Notes: generated by a model from the letters alone, not told the origin. DNA of 6,435 bases from Bacillota bacterium (GCA_023389005.1 JAEWFE010000228.1:1-6435), one strand, 5' to 3'; shown: positions 1-5,431, counted from the stretch's first letter. Numbers and translations are program-made.

Positions 1-456
1 GGATTCATCTTCCTACTCTTTTTCTTTCTCAATCGAAAACTGATTCATGTCGGTTCATTTCTTTTTTCTTTTGGTATCGGACCAGTCATTGATTTATCAG
101 AAAAGTGGATAAACCATTTTTTAGGGACACCACAAGGATTATTCTGGCAAATCTTTTATCTCATTAGTGGAACGCTATTGATTTGTTGGTCATTGGCTTT
201 TTACATTCCGCTCAATTACGGCTACCAAACTTCCGATATTTTGACTTTATCTGTTAGCGAGTGGTTTCATTTAAGCTATGGATGGTCGCTCACACTCGTT
301 TATGGTGCTTTATTTATCCTGGCTCTTTTACTAGGTGGACCTTTAGGCATCGGTACGGTCATCGCCACATTTTCCTATGGGCCAATCATTGAATGGATGA
401 TGAAAACTTTTTCCTTCAATGCTGCTACCCTTTATCAAAAGCTAACAAAAAACTAA
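1..456 (+). CDS. YczE/YitT-like integral membrane protein, 3' part only
   Basis: The reading frame is open from the first base of the window, and the last 151 residues are visible, ending in TAA at 454-456. The start lies outside the window. The protein is very hydrophobic, with about four membrane segments: roughly residues 2-12, 18-30, 50-70 and 95-118. A Gly-rich stretch, GGPLGIGTVIATFSYGPIIE, sits near the C-terminus and resembles the GxGT...GP motif of the YczE family of five-helix membrane proteins; a similar SFGIGPVID stretch occurs near residues 24-32. B. subtilis yczE lies beside the surfactin locus, but the molecular function of the family is poorly known. No transport substrate can be inferred. 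The gene converges on the next one with only 15 bases between stop codons, and I see no clear terminator hairpin in that gap. The family call is by motif recognition and fairly confident; the function is unknown. Confidence 0.75.
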   Translation, partial: GFIFLLFFFLNRKLIHVGSFLFSFGIGPVIDLSEKWINHFLGTPQGLFWQIFYLISGTLLICWSLAFYIPLNYGYQTSDILTLSVSEWFHLSYGWSLTLVYGALFILALLLGGPLGIGTVIATFSYGPIIEWMMKTFSFNAATLYQKLTKN

Positions 457-471
457 AACGCACCGTCTCAG

Positions 472-1083
472 TTATTCTGCAGGCACAAAATTTCCTTGAC
501 CTTGTGCATAAAGAACCCCTTCATGAATCGTACCATTATCAACGGCGATATCATAAGCCATGTAAGGACTCCCATCGACAAAGCCAATCACATGCCAATA
601 CGTCTTGCCATCGCTGCCGACTAACACTTGATGCGTATCCTCAATATCAAAATGCATGTTGCTAGGTGAAAGTCCAGTCCGATCATAGTAACTTTGCGCC
701 ACGGCAATTGCTTCTTGGGCAGTGAATTTTGGTGTAGCACTTGGCGTTGGCGTACGTGGCATTGCTTGATTATTTTGGTTGGAATCATTTTGGCCTTGAT
801 TGAAAGTCGTTGTGCTCGAAGTCGTAGTCGTTTGATTATTGGTAGGCGTATCTACCGTTGACTGAGGTTGTGCTTCTTTGACAACAGCTGGCGTAGTCTC
901 ACTCATTTTAGTCGTCTTTGGCTTTTGATTCTTTTTGACTTTGCTAACATGCGTGGATGTCGGCGTTGTTTGCTCTATCTTTTTTTCAGGAGAGGTCATC
1001 ACAAATAGACCAATTACCGGCACAAGAATAATTAAAGCAATCAGCACACTCACAAATCCGATAAACCGTTTATTTTTCTTCAT
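472..1083 (-). CDS. Membrane-anchored extracytoplasmic protein with Thr/Ser-rich linker and PepSY-like C-terminal domain
   Basis: This is a 203-residue protein of unknown function. A basic N-terminus (MKKNKR) precedes one membrane helix at about residues 7-29. There is no lipobox cysteine, so it is probably an uncleaved anchor with the rest outside the cell. Residues 31-118 form a low-complexity linker rich in Thr, Ser, Gln, Asn, Lys and Pro, with TTTTSSTTT near 85-93 and TPTPSATP near 111-118. Such linkers are typical of wall-spanning proteins. Residues 119-203 form a compact domain: a helix (FTAQEAIAVAQSYYDRTG), then strands around HFDIEDTHQVLV, KTYWHVIGFVDG and YMAYDIAVDNGTIHEGV. This helix-plus-sheet order resembles PepSY/YpeB-type small domains, but the match is by eye. 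The ATG at 1083 is preceded by GAAGTGGTG, a modest Shine-Dalgarno. A good promoter lies just upstream, so it is probably a single-gene unit. Confidence 0.8.
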   Translation of the reverse strand: MKKNKRFIGFVSVLIALIILVPVIGLFVMTSPEKKIEQTTPTSTHVSKVKKNQKPKTTKMSETTPAVVKEAQPQSTVDTPTNNQTTTTSSTTTFNQGQNDSNQNNQAMPRTPTPSATPKFTAQEAIAVAQSYYDRTGLSPSNMHFDIEDTHQVLVGSDGKTYWHVIGFVDGSPYMAYDIAVDNGTIHEGVLYAQGQGNFVPAE

Positions 1084-1112
1084 TGTAACACCACTTCTCT
1101 GTCTTTTTTCCT

Positions 1113-1140
1113 ATTATACCAAAAAGAAACAGGCAAGCAA
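1113..1140 (-). promoter_or_regulatory. Promoter of the membrane-anchored protein gene
   Basis: On the minus strand, TTGCTT (1140-1135) is followed after 16 bases by a perfect TATAAT (1118-1113). An extended -10 TGG stands directly before TATAAT. The expected start of transcription is about 20-25 bases ahead of the ATG at 1083, giving a short leader. Confidence 0.65.
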
Positions 1141-1328
1141 ACGTAGCCCAAACATTAAATTTGTGAAAACTTTATTCAAACAGTCGGCCAATCTGTACTT
1201 CAAACATCAAATATAAATAACCAATATACTTCACACACCAAAAAACTTTAAGCGCAATCATCTATTGAGAATATAATAAATAACTCCTATATACAACAAA
1301 CATAAATAACTTATATCACAAGCGTAAC
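1141..1328. other. AT-rich intergenic spacer without a convincing gene
   Basis: This stretch between two divergent genes is strongly AT-rich and has no ORF with a ribosome binding site. The only suggestive signal is TTGAGA (1265-1270), 17 bases, then TATATA (1288-1293) on the plus strand. It could be an upstream promoter for bioY, but AT-rich DNA produces such matches by chance. Nothing else was recognised. Confidence 0.4.
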
Positions 1329-1379
1329 TGTTGTAGTTCGTTTATGCTCTGTGTTATACTCAAAAACGATTAAACAACA
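1329..1379. promoter_or_regulatory. Inverted repeat around the bioY promoter, candidate operator
   Basis: Two pairs of complementary words are nested: TGTTGT (1329-1334) with ACAACA (1374-1379), and TCGTTT (1338-1343) with AAACGA (1364-1369). The left arm overlaps the -35 box and the right arm lies just after the -10 box, as expected for a repressor site. Biotin genes of Firmicutes are commonly repressed by BirA at TTGT...ACAA palindromes, and the outer words resemble that. However, the distance between outer TTGT and ACAA (47 bases) is longer than in the classic BirA operator, so the assignment to BirA is only a suggestion. Confidence 0.4.
1331..1360 (+). promoter_or_regulatory. Promoter of bioY
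   Basis: TTGTAG (1331-1336) lies 18 bases before TATACT (1355-1360), with an extended -10 TGt at 1352-1354. It would give a leader of about 40 bases before the bioY ATG. It lies inside the inverted repeat at 1329-1379, which suggests repressor control. Confidence 0.6.
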
Positions 1380-1393
1380 AAATCATACAATTT

Positions 1394-1398
1394 AGGAG
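1394..1398 (+). promoter_or_regulatory. Ribosome binding site that sets the bioY start
   Basis: AGGAG at 1394-1398 stands 8 bases before ATG at 1407. An in-frame GTG at 1398 overlaps this element and so cannot be the start, which excludes the three extra N-terminal codons. Confidence 0.85.
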
Positions 1399-1406
1399 TG
1401 AATCAA

Positions 1407-1952
1407 ATGAAAAGTCCAAATCGCACTTTTTATCTAGCTTTTTCTGCTGTTTTATTAGCCTTATTAATTATCTGTGCCCAAATCGTCTTGCCATTACCGA
1501 TGATTCCTTTAACCTTGCAACCATTAGGCGTGGGTATGATTGGCACCTTATTACCTTTACCTTGGGCCGGGGCAACAATTTTAGCTTACTTAGCCTTAGG
1601 AGCAGTTGGTTTACCAGTATTTGCTGGGGCTTATGGTGGTGCTAGTGCCTTTTTAACCCCAAGTGGCGGCTACCTTCCTGCGTTTTTCGTTTACGCCGTA
1701 TTAGCCGCACTTTTCTTGCGTAATCGTAAAAAAACTTGGATCAATATCTTTGTAGCCAACGTCATTGCTGCTATGATATATTTAGTGCTTGGTTCATTAT
1801 GGTTATGCTTACCATTTATTGCGGGCATGAGCGTCAAAGCTGCCTTAATTGCAGGGACCTTACCGTTTGCATTACCAGTTATTGGCGAAATTGCCGTTTA
1901 TACCACCATTGCTACGGCTTTACACAAAGTCATGTCCAGACGTTTACGATAA
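1407..1952 (+). CDS. bioY: BioY, biotin-specific S component of an ECF transporter
   Basis: BioY is the membrane subunit that binds biotin and, with the shared energy-coupling module (EcfT plus two EcfA ATPases), imports it. The 181-residue protein is the usual family length and is nearly all hydrophobic, with about six membrane helices. Recognisable BioY signatures in order are the PMIPLTLQPLGVGM region at residues 31-44, GLPVFAGAYGG at 68-78 and PSGGYLPAF at 85-93. The last corresponds to the conserved (P)TGGYLxG(F) block, here with Ser for Thr. The C-terminus is basic (HKVMSRRLR), fitting the positive-inside rule. The ATG at 1407 is chosen because a strong AGGAG precedes it. No ecfA/ecfT genes or biotin synthesis genes are present, as is normal for group II ECF systems in biotin-auxotrophic lactobacilli and enterococci. 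It has its own promoter and terminator, so it is monocistronic. Confidence 0.93.
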   Translation: MKSPNRTFYLAFSAVLLALLIICAQIVLPLPMIPLTLQPLGVGMIGTLLPLPWAGATILAYLALGAVGLPVFAGAYGGASAFLTPSGGYLPAFFVYAVLAALFLRNRKKTWINIFVANVIAAMIYLVLGSLWLCLPFIAGMSVKAALIAGTLPFALPVIGEIAVYTTIATALHKVMSRRLR

Positions 1953-1958
1953 ACATAC

Positions 1959-1994
1959 AAATGCCGATGAGAAGAAATTCCCATCGGCATTTTT
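1959..1994 (+). terminator. Rho-independent terminator of bioY
   Basis: A perfect 11-bp stem, AAATGCCGATG (1959-1969) with CATCGGCATTT (1982-1992), encloses a 12-base loop, and its T tract runs through 1994. It starts 6 bases after the bioY stop. On the minus strand the tract is poorer (TTTGTATGTTT), so termination in that direction would be weaker. Confidence 0.88.
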
Positions 1995-2082
1995 AAAAAG
2001 TAGTAAAGAAATAACCGTCTCGCATGAAGCTCGCCTTGCGCTCAAAAGTTCAACAAACCTCTGCTTGAGATTGTTTCTTATG
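1959..2082 (-). ncRNA. Candidate small RNA, or transcript antisense to the bioY 3' end
   Basis: This is an inferred transcript from the promoter at 2088-2116, running toward bioY. No sound protein gene lies in it. Near the 5' end is a hairpin: GAGATTGTT (2067-2075) pairs with AACAAACCTC (2052-2061), plus-strand letters, around a 5-base loop, with one bulge and one G-U pair. A second, weaker stem can form over about 2026-2043. The first ATG on this strand opens a 10-codon frame (MRDGYFFTTF, about 2027 down to 1995), preceded by AAGG at a workable distance, so a tiny peptide cannot be ruled out. The 3' end is uncertain; the bioY terminator hairpin read backwards is the first good candidate. I do not recognise a known RNA family. 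Confidence 0.3.
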
Positions 2083-2087
2083 TATTT

Positions 2088-2116
2088 ATTATAGCTTATT
2101 GCGTGTTTTTTCACAA
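2088..2116 (-). promoter_or_regulatory. Near-consensus promoter with no protein gene downstream
   Basis: On the minus strand, TTGTGA (2116-2111), a 17-base spacer and a perfect TATAAT (2093-2088) form one of the best promoters in the window. It lies downstream of the glucosidase terminator and points into the bioY tail, so it serves no annotated protein gene. TTGAGA (2065-2070) and TATTAT (2087-2092) give a weaker plus-strand promoter sharing the same AT core. Confidence 0.55.
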
Positions 2117-2125
2117 GCGTTTTCA
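2112..2125 (-). promoter_or_regulatory. Partial cre-like site overlapping a -35 box
   Basis: The minus strand reads TGAAAACGCTTGTG. The first 11 positions fit the CcpA operator consensus TGWAARCGYTWWCA and the last three do not. It overlaps the -35 hexamer of the promoter at 2088-2116. A carbon-catabolite link is possible, but the imperfect right half makes this weak. Confidence 0.22.
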
Positions 2126-2182
2126 CCTTATCAAGTTTACATACTCGCTAAAAAGGCTATCAAATAGAAGTTGTAAAGACAA

Positions 2183-2225
2183 AAAAGATACGCAGTCCTC
2201 AAAATCGAGTAACTCCGTATCTTTT
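2183..2225 (-). terminator. Terminator of the 6-phospho-beta-glucosidase gene
   Basis: AAAAGATACG (2183-2192) pairs with CGTATCTTTT (2216-2225). The stem continues past a C-C mismatch with AGT (2194-2196) and ACT (2212-2214). On the minus strand the stem ends in a run of six T. It lies 12 bases past the glucosidase stop codon. On the plus strand the T run is shorter. Confidence 0.85.
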
Positions 2226-2237
2226 ATCACAAACTTT

Positions 2238-3671
2238 TTAGACTTCTGCTCCATTGGTCGCAATCACACGTTGATACCATGGATAAGAATCTTTCTTGAA
2301 GCGTTCAAGTGTCCCATTTCCTTCATTATCACGATCGACATAAATAAAGCCATAACGTTTCTTCATTTCACCGGTCGTAAAGGATACACAGTCAATACAA
2401 CCCCATGGTGTATAACCCATCAATTCTACACCATCAATTTCAATGGCTTTTTCCATCTCTTTAATATGACTCGCTAAATAGGCAATACGATAATCATCAT
2501 GAATCGTATTATCTTCATTTTTCACATCAATGGCACCAAAGCCGTTTTCCACAATGAATAATGGTTTTTCATAGCGTTCATAAAAAGCATTCAAAGCATA
2601 GCGCAAACCTTCTGGATCAATTGCCCAACCCCAGTCAGACTCTTTGATATATGGATTTTTAACTGAATAGCTACTTCCGCCGTTAAACACTTGACTTGCA
2701 TCGCCTTGTTTGGTGCTATCTACCGTATTTGACATATAGTATGAAAAGCCGATATAATCCACTGTTCCTTTTGCTAAATCCGCAATATCTTCCTCCGTAA
2801 TTGGAATTTGGAATCCTTTGCGATCAAACATTTTTAAAGCATAACGTGGATAATGACCGCGTACTTGAATATCACTAAAGAAATAACGTTGATGCATCAT
2901 TTGTTGGGCTAACAATTGGTCACTAGGACGAGCAGTTAACGGATAATAAGGCACCATAGAAATCATATTTCCAATTTGAAACTCAGGATTGATGCGTTTA
3001 CCGATTTGAACCGCACGCGCAGAAGCCACTAAAGTATGATGCGCACAAATATACATCGCTTCTTCTGGATTATCGTAATTGTTAAAGAGCGCACCAGAAT
3101 TCGTCCAGCCAAAGATTTCATTTTGATAATTCATTTGGTTATTAATTTCATTAAAGGTCATCCAATATTTGACTTTATCTTTATAACGAGTGAAGACTGT
3201 TTCGGCAAATTTAGTAAAGAAATCAATCGTCTTTCTATTCATAAAGCCACCATAAGTTTTCGCGATATGATAAGGCATTTCAAAGTGAGAAAGCGTAATG
3301 ACTGGTTCAATTCCGTATTTTAATAACTCATCAAAAACATCATCGTAAAATTGTAGACCGGCTTCATCTGGTTTTTCTTCATCCCCATTTGGAAAAATAC
3401 GGCTCCAGGCAATGGAGGTACGGAAACACTTAAAGCCTAAATCCGCAAACATGGCAATATCTTCTTTATAACGATGATAAAAATCGATTCCCACATGATT
3501 AGGATAATATTTCCCTTCAATCACACCATCTGTAATTTCTCGAGGAACCCCATGCGCACCGGCTGTCATCACATCAGCGACACTCAAACCTTTTGTCGTG
3601 CCAATAACGCCTCCTTCAAATTGATGCGCTGCTAAAGCTCCACCCCATAGAAAATCTTTTGGAAATCCCAT
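2238..3671 (-). CDS. 6-phospho-beta-glucosidase, glycoside hydrolase family 1
   Basis: This cytoplasmic enzyme splits phosphorylated beta-glucosides (for example cellobiose-6-P, salicin-6-P or arbutin-6-P) made during PTS uptake, giving glucose-6-phosphate. The 477 residues match full-length GH1 enzymes. It opens with the family signature FPKDFLWGGALAAHQFEGG (residues 3-21). The acid/base Glu175 is in MTFNEIN, and the nucleophile Glu375 is in FIVENGFG. Ser430, Lys438 and Tyr440, in the VSFTTGEMKKRYGFIYVD region, fit the phosphate-binding Ser-Lys-Tyr set that separates 6-phospho enzymes from plain beta-glucosidases. The start is firm: GAGGTGA ends 4 bases before ATG. The O-acetyltransferase gene lies upstream on the same strand, 149 bases away, and a divergent RpiR regulator lies beyond it. 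No PTS gene or BglG/LicT antiterminator gene is nearby, so sugar specificity is open. Related genes are called bglA, bglH or bglC. Confidence 0.94.
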   Translation of the reverse strand: MGFPKDFLWGGALAAHQFEGGVIGTTKGLSVADVMTAGAHGVPREITDGVIEGKYYPNHVGIDFYHRYKEDIAMFADLGFKCFRTSIAWSRIFPNGDEEKPDEAGLQFYDDVFDELLKYGIEPVITLSHFEMPYHIAKTYGGFMNRKTIDFFTKFAETVFTRYKDKVKYWMTFNEINNQMNYQNEIFGWTNSGALFNNYDNPEEAMYICAHHTLVASARAVQIGKRINPEFQIGNMISMVPYYPLTARPSDQLLAQQMMHQRYFFSDIQVRGHYPRYALKMFDRKGFQIPITEEDIADLAKGTVDYIGFSYYMSNTVDSTKQGDASQVFNGGSSYSVKNPYIKESDWGWAIDPEGLRYALNAFYERYEKPLFIVENGFGAIDVKNEDNTIHDDYRIAYLASHIKEMEKAIEIDGVELMGYTPWGCIDCVSFTTGEMKKRYGFIYVDRDNEGNGTLERFKKDSYPWYQRVIATNGAEV

Positions 3672-3675
3672 ACTT

Positions 3676-3682
3676 TCACCTC
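3676..3682 (-). promoter_or_regulatory. Strong ribosome binding site of the glucosidase gene
   Basis: GAGGTGA on the minus strand (3682-3676), with the GAGG core 7 bases before ATG at 3671, fixes the start codon. Confidence 0.85.
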
Positions 3683-3715
3683 ATTTAGTCTTTTGAAAAA
3701 TTATTTCTTGCCTTT

Positions 3716-3743
3716 ATTATCTGCTTTATTAACGCAAAAACAA
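3716..3743 (-). promoter_or_regulatory. Probable promoter of the glucosidase gene
   Basis: TTGTTT (3743-3738), a 16-base spacer, then GATAAT (3721-3716) on the minus strand would give a leader of about 40 bases. The spacer contains a GCGTTAA core that weakly resembles a cre site (about 10 of 14 positions). This suggests the glucosidase gene can be transcribed separately from the upstream acetyltransferase gene. Confidence 0.45.
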
Positions 3744-3769
3744 GAATTACCCAAAATTTTGCACTAACA

Positions 3770-3808
3770 TTTACAAAATATTTGCCCATTCACAATTATT
3801 TTTGTAAA
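3770..3808. repeat. Inverted repeat between acetyltransferase and glucosidase genes
   Basis: TTTACAAAA (3770-3778) and TTTTGTAAA (3800-3808) form a perfect 9-bp inverted repeat around a 21-base centre that can add a short TTG/CAA pairing. It begins 12 bases after the acetyltransferase stop. It has no T run on the minus strand, so it is a poor terminator. It lies about 30 bases upstream of the probable glucosidase -35 box, so an operator or a 3'-end hairpin are both possible. Confidence 0.4.
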
Positions 3809-3820
3809 TAGCGTTTCAAT

Positions 3821-4378
3821 TTACTCATTTAATTTTCGAATCACTTTTGCAGGCACTCCAGCAACCAATGAATCATCAGGGATATCTTTGGTTACCACTG
3901 CTCCTGCGGCGACGACAACCCGATTGCCTATGGTCACACCTGGTAAAATCGTACAATTTCCACCAATCCAAACATCATCGCCAATTCGAACTTCTTTTGC
4001 AATACCTAAATGATCTCGTCTTCCTTGAAAATCAAGTGGATGATTGACTGTACAAATCATCGTATTAGGTCCAATCATCACATGGTTGCCAATATAAACC
4101 GGAGCGATATCCAAAATCACCCCATTAAAATTCATCACAAAATCATTACCAATATGAATATTTTTACCATAATCACATTGAAATGTCGGTAAAATACTCA
4201 CACCTTCACCACATGAACCTAATAGCTCTTTTATTAGTGTGCGGCGTTTTTCTCTATCTAAAACACTCACTTGATTAAGCTCTTCACATTTTTTTACCGC
4301 TTCGATTTTTCTTTGATTGACCTCTTTATCTGTAAAATCATATGGTAAGCCTGCTAATAATTTTTCTAATTCCGTCAT
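3821..4378 (-). CDS. maa: Maltose/galactoside-type sugar O-acetyltransferase (hexapeptide repeat family)
   Basis: The enzyme moves an acetyl group from acetyl-CoA to a hydroxyl of a sugar such as glucose, maltose or a galactoside. It is thought to detoxify surplus intracellular sugars. The 185 residues match Maa/LacA/NodL proteins. An N-terminal helical region (about 1-55) carries the usual LPYDFTDKEV..R and REKR..L elements. A left-handed beta-helix of hexapeptide repeats follows (for example NIHIGN, PVYIGN, VMIGPN, EVRIGD, DVWIGG, VTIGNR, VVVAAGAVVTKD). The catalytic His113 lies in the VNHPLD loop, and the family C-terminal GVPAKVIRKL is present. The ATG at 4378 follows AAAGGGGG at 8 bases. 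It lies between a divergent RpiR gene and the glucosidase gene, which implies a shared role in sugar use. The exact acceptor cannot be read from the sequence, so maa is used in the family sense. Confidence 0.9.
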   Translation of the reverse strand: MTELEKLLAGLPYDFTDKEVNQRKIEAVKKCEELNQVSVLDREKRRTLIKELLGSCGEGVSILPTFQCDYGKNIHIGNDFVMNFNGVILDIAPVYIGNHVMIGPNTMICTVNHPLDFQGRRDHLGIAKEVRIGDDVWIGGNCTILPGVTIGNRVVVAAGAVVTKDIPDDSLVAGVPAKVIRKLNE

Positions 4379-4435
4379 TTTCCAGTCCCCCTTTGAAAAA
4401 ATCGTAACACCTGATAAAATAAAATTGTATTTATC

Positions 4436-4463
4436 TTGCCTTATTGGACCGACATTTTATAAA
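4436..4463 (+). promoter_or_regulatory. Probable promoter of the RpiR regulator gene
   Basis: TTGCCT (4436-4441) and TATAAA (4458-4463) are separated by 16 bases. Transcription would begin near 4470, leaving a leader of about 45 bases. The -10 sits within the palindrome TTTTATAAAA (4455-4464) and between two near-identical 12-mers, as expected for an autoregulated promoter. For the divergent maa promoter only a TACAAT -10-like word (minus strand, near 4424-4429) was seen, with no good -35. Confidence 0.45.
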
Positions 4464-4482
4464 AACGGCCATTTTAACCAAT
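4443..4482. promoter_or_regulatory. Repeat cluster between rpiR and maa, candidate RpiR operator
   Basis: ACCGACATTTTA (4448-4459) and ACGGCCATTTTA (4465-4476) are direct repeats matching at 10 of 12 positions. They start 17 bases apart, close to two helix turns. The cluster is bounded by ATTGG (4443-4447) and its complement CCAAT (4478-4482). It covers the -10 region of the regulator promoter and lies upstream of the divergent maa gene, so one bound protein could control both directions. Which protein binds is inferred from position only. Confidence 0.4.
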
Positions 4483-4502
4483 AATGAATAAAACAAAATT
4501 TC

Positions 4503-4508
4503 AAGGAG
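4503..4508 (+). promoter_or_regulatory. Ribosome binding site that sets the RpiR start
   Basis: AAGGAG (4503-4508) lies 8 bases before ATG at 4517. The in-frame upstream ATG at 4484 has no Shine-Dalgarno (TTTTAACCAATA precedes it), and using it would put the AAGGAG inside the coding region. Confidence 0.8.
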
Positions 4509-4516
4509 CAGGGAAT

Positions 4517-5401
4517 ATGCTACTAACCGAAAAAATGAACACGCTCTCCTTTACTGATACTGAGCAAATAATTATCCAATACTTACTATCAGAAAAGCAA
4601 AATATCGCTACCAAAAAACTAGCACAATTAGCTAATGAATGTTATGTGTCCAAGTCAGCATTTGTTCGCATCGCCCAAAAATTAGGCTATTCTGGGTGGA
4701 ACGAGTGCAAAGCGGCCTTATTACAAGAATTCGACTATCTTTCACAGCAACAATCAAATATCAACGCAAACTTACCATTTAGCGCTACCGATAACTTATC
4801 TCAAATTGCACATAACTTACTCACGCTAAAAAAAGAAACACTCGACGAAACACTTCAAATCAATGACTATCCAACATTGGAAAAAGCCGTCAACCTTTTA
4901 AATCAAACACAAACGATTCATCTGTTTGCCGTCAGTAACAATTTATTACTTGCGGAGGAATTTGCCCATCAGATGAGTAGAATTGGCAAAGAGGTACGGA
5001 TTCATCATCTGCAAAATGAAATCTATTTTTCAGCTTATCTTGCAAGCTCAAACAGCTGCGCACTCATCATTAGTTACTCCGGCAATACAAACGAACTTAT
5101 TCAAGTAGCTAAATTATTAACTAGAAAAAAGATTCCAATAATATCTATTACTAGCTTAGGTGAAAATCATCTACGTCGCTATGCTAAGTACCAATTATCC
5201 TTACCTATTAAAGAAAAACTCTATTCAAAAATAAGTACTTTTGCAACAGATACTGCCATCATCTTCTTGCTCGAACTACTTTATTCAGGTGTTTTTGTCA
5301 AGGACTTTGATACCCATCTCAAAATGAAAATAAGTGCTTCAAGAATCATTGAACACCAAAGAACGAGTGATACTGACTCCTTAAAAGAAGAAAAAAGCTA
5401 G
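4517..5401 (+). CDS. RpiR/MurR-family transcriptional regulator (HTH plus SIS domain)
   Basis: This 294-residue protein has the standard two-domain layout. Residues 1-77 form the RpiR-type DNA-binding domain, with the helix-turn-helix around 34-58 (LAQLANECYVSKSAFVRIAQKLGYSG) and the usual GWNECKAALLQEF follow-on. Residues about 133-262 form a SIS (sugar isomerase) domain that in this family binds phosphosugars. Its phosphate-loop signature is IISYSGNTNEL at 184-194, the equivalent of the SxSGxT motif. The C-terminal 30 residues are polar and probably flexible. The start at 4517 is chosen for its AAGGAG. It is divergent from the acetyltransferase gene (138 bases between starts) and is the only regulator in the window, so the acetyltransferase and glucosidase genes are its likeliest targets. 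A phosphorylated beta-glucoside or glucose-6-P effector is plausible but not shown. Activator versus repressor action cannot be told. Confidence 0.9.
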   Translation: MLLTEKMNTLSFTDTEQIIIQYLLSEKQNIATKKLAQLANECYVSKSAFVRIAQKLGYSGWNECKAALLQEFDYLSQQQSNINANLPFSATDNLSQIAHNLLTLKKETLDETLQINDYPTLEKAVNLLNQTQTIHLFAVSNNLLLAEEFAHQMSRIGKEVRIHHLQNEIYFSAYLASSNSCALIISYSGNTNELIQVAKLLTRKKIPIISITSLGENHLRRYAKYQLSLPIKEKLYSKISTFATDTAIIFLLELLYSGVFVKDFDTHLKMKISASRIIEHQRTSDTDSLKEEKS

Positions 5402-5430
5402 ACCTGTAAACAAATACACGTCTAGCTTTT
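5393..5430. terminator. Bidirectional terminator between rpiR-type gene and glycosyltransferase gene
   Basis: AAAAGCTAGAC (5393-5403) pairs perfectly with GTCTAGCTTTT (5420-5430). The stem extends past a C-C mismatch with TGT (5405-5407) and ACA (5416-5418). The plus strand ends in TTTTGTT and the minus strand in six T, so it can serve both convergent genes. The TAG stop codon of the regulator gene (5399-5401) lies inside the left arm, and the glycosyltransferase stop is 2 bases past the right arm. Confidence 0.88.
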
Positions 5431-5431
5431 G

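Noticed and set aside
393..665. A 90-residue plus-strand ORF and a 93-residue one at 935-1216
   Set aside because: They lie mostly antisense to the well-supported minus-strand gene at 472-1083, have no ribosome binding site and have protein-like features only by chance.
1398..1406. GTG at 1398 as the bioY start, adding three residues
   Set aside because: The GTG overlaps the AGGAG ribosome binding site at 1394-1398, while ATG at 1407 stands at the proper 8-base spacing.
1944..2126. A 60-residue minus-strand ORF beginning with GTG at 2126
   Set aside because: It starts inside the -35 region of the promoter at 2088-2116, lacks a ribosome binding site and runs through the bioY terminator.
1995..2180. 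A chromosomal Fst/par-type type I toxin-antitoxin locus in the bioY-glucosidase gap
   Set aside because: A short structured RNA in an enterococcal intergenic region suggested it, but no Fst-like 30-residue hydrophobic toxin ORF or matching convergent transcript was found.
4484..4516. ATG at 4484 as the start of the RpiR regulator
   Set aside because: It has no Shine-Dalgarno. A strong AAGGAG lies inside the extra 11 codons, 8 bases before ATG at 4517, and family proteins start near the latter.
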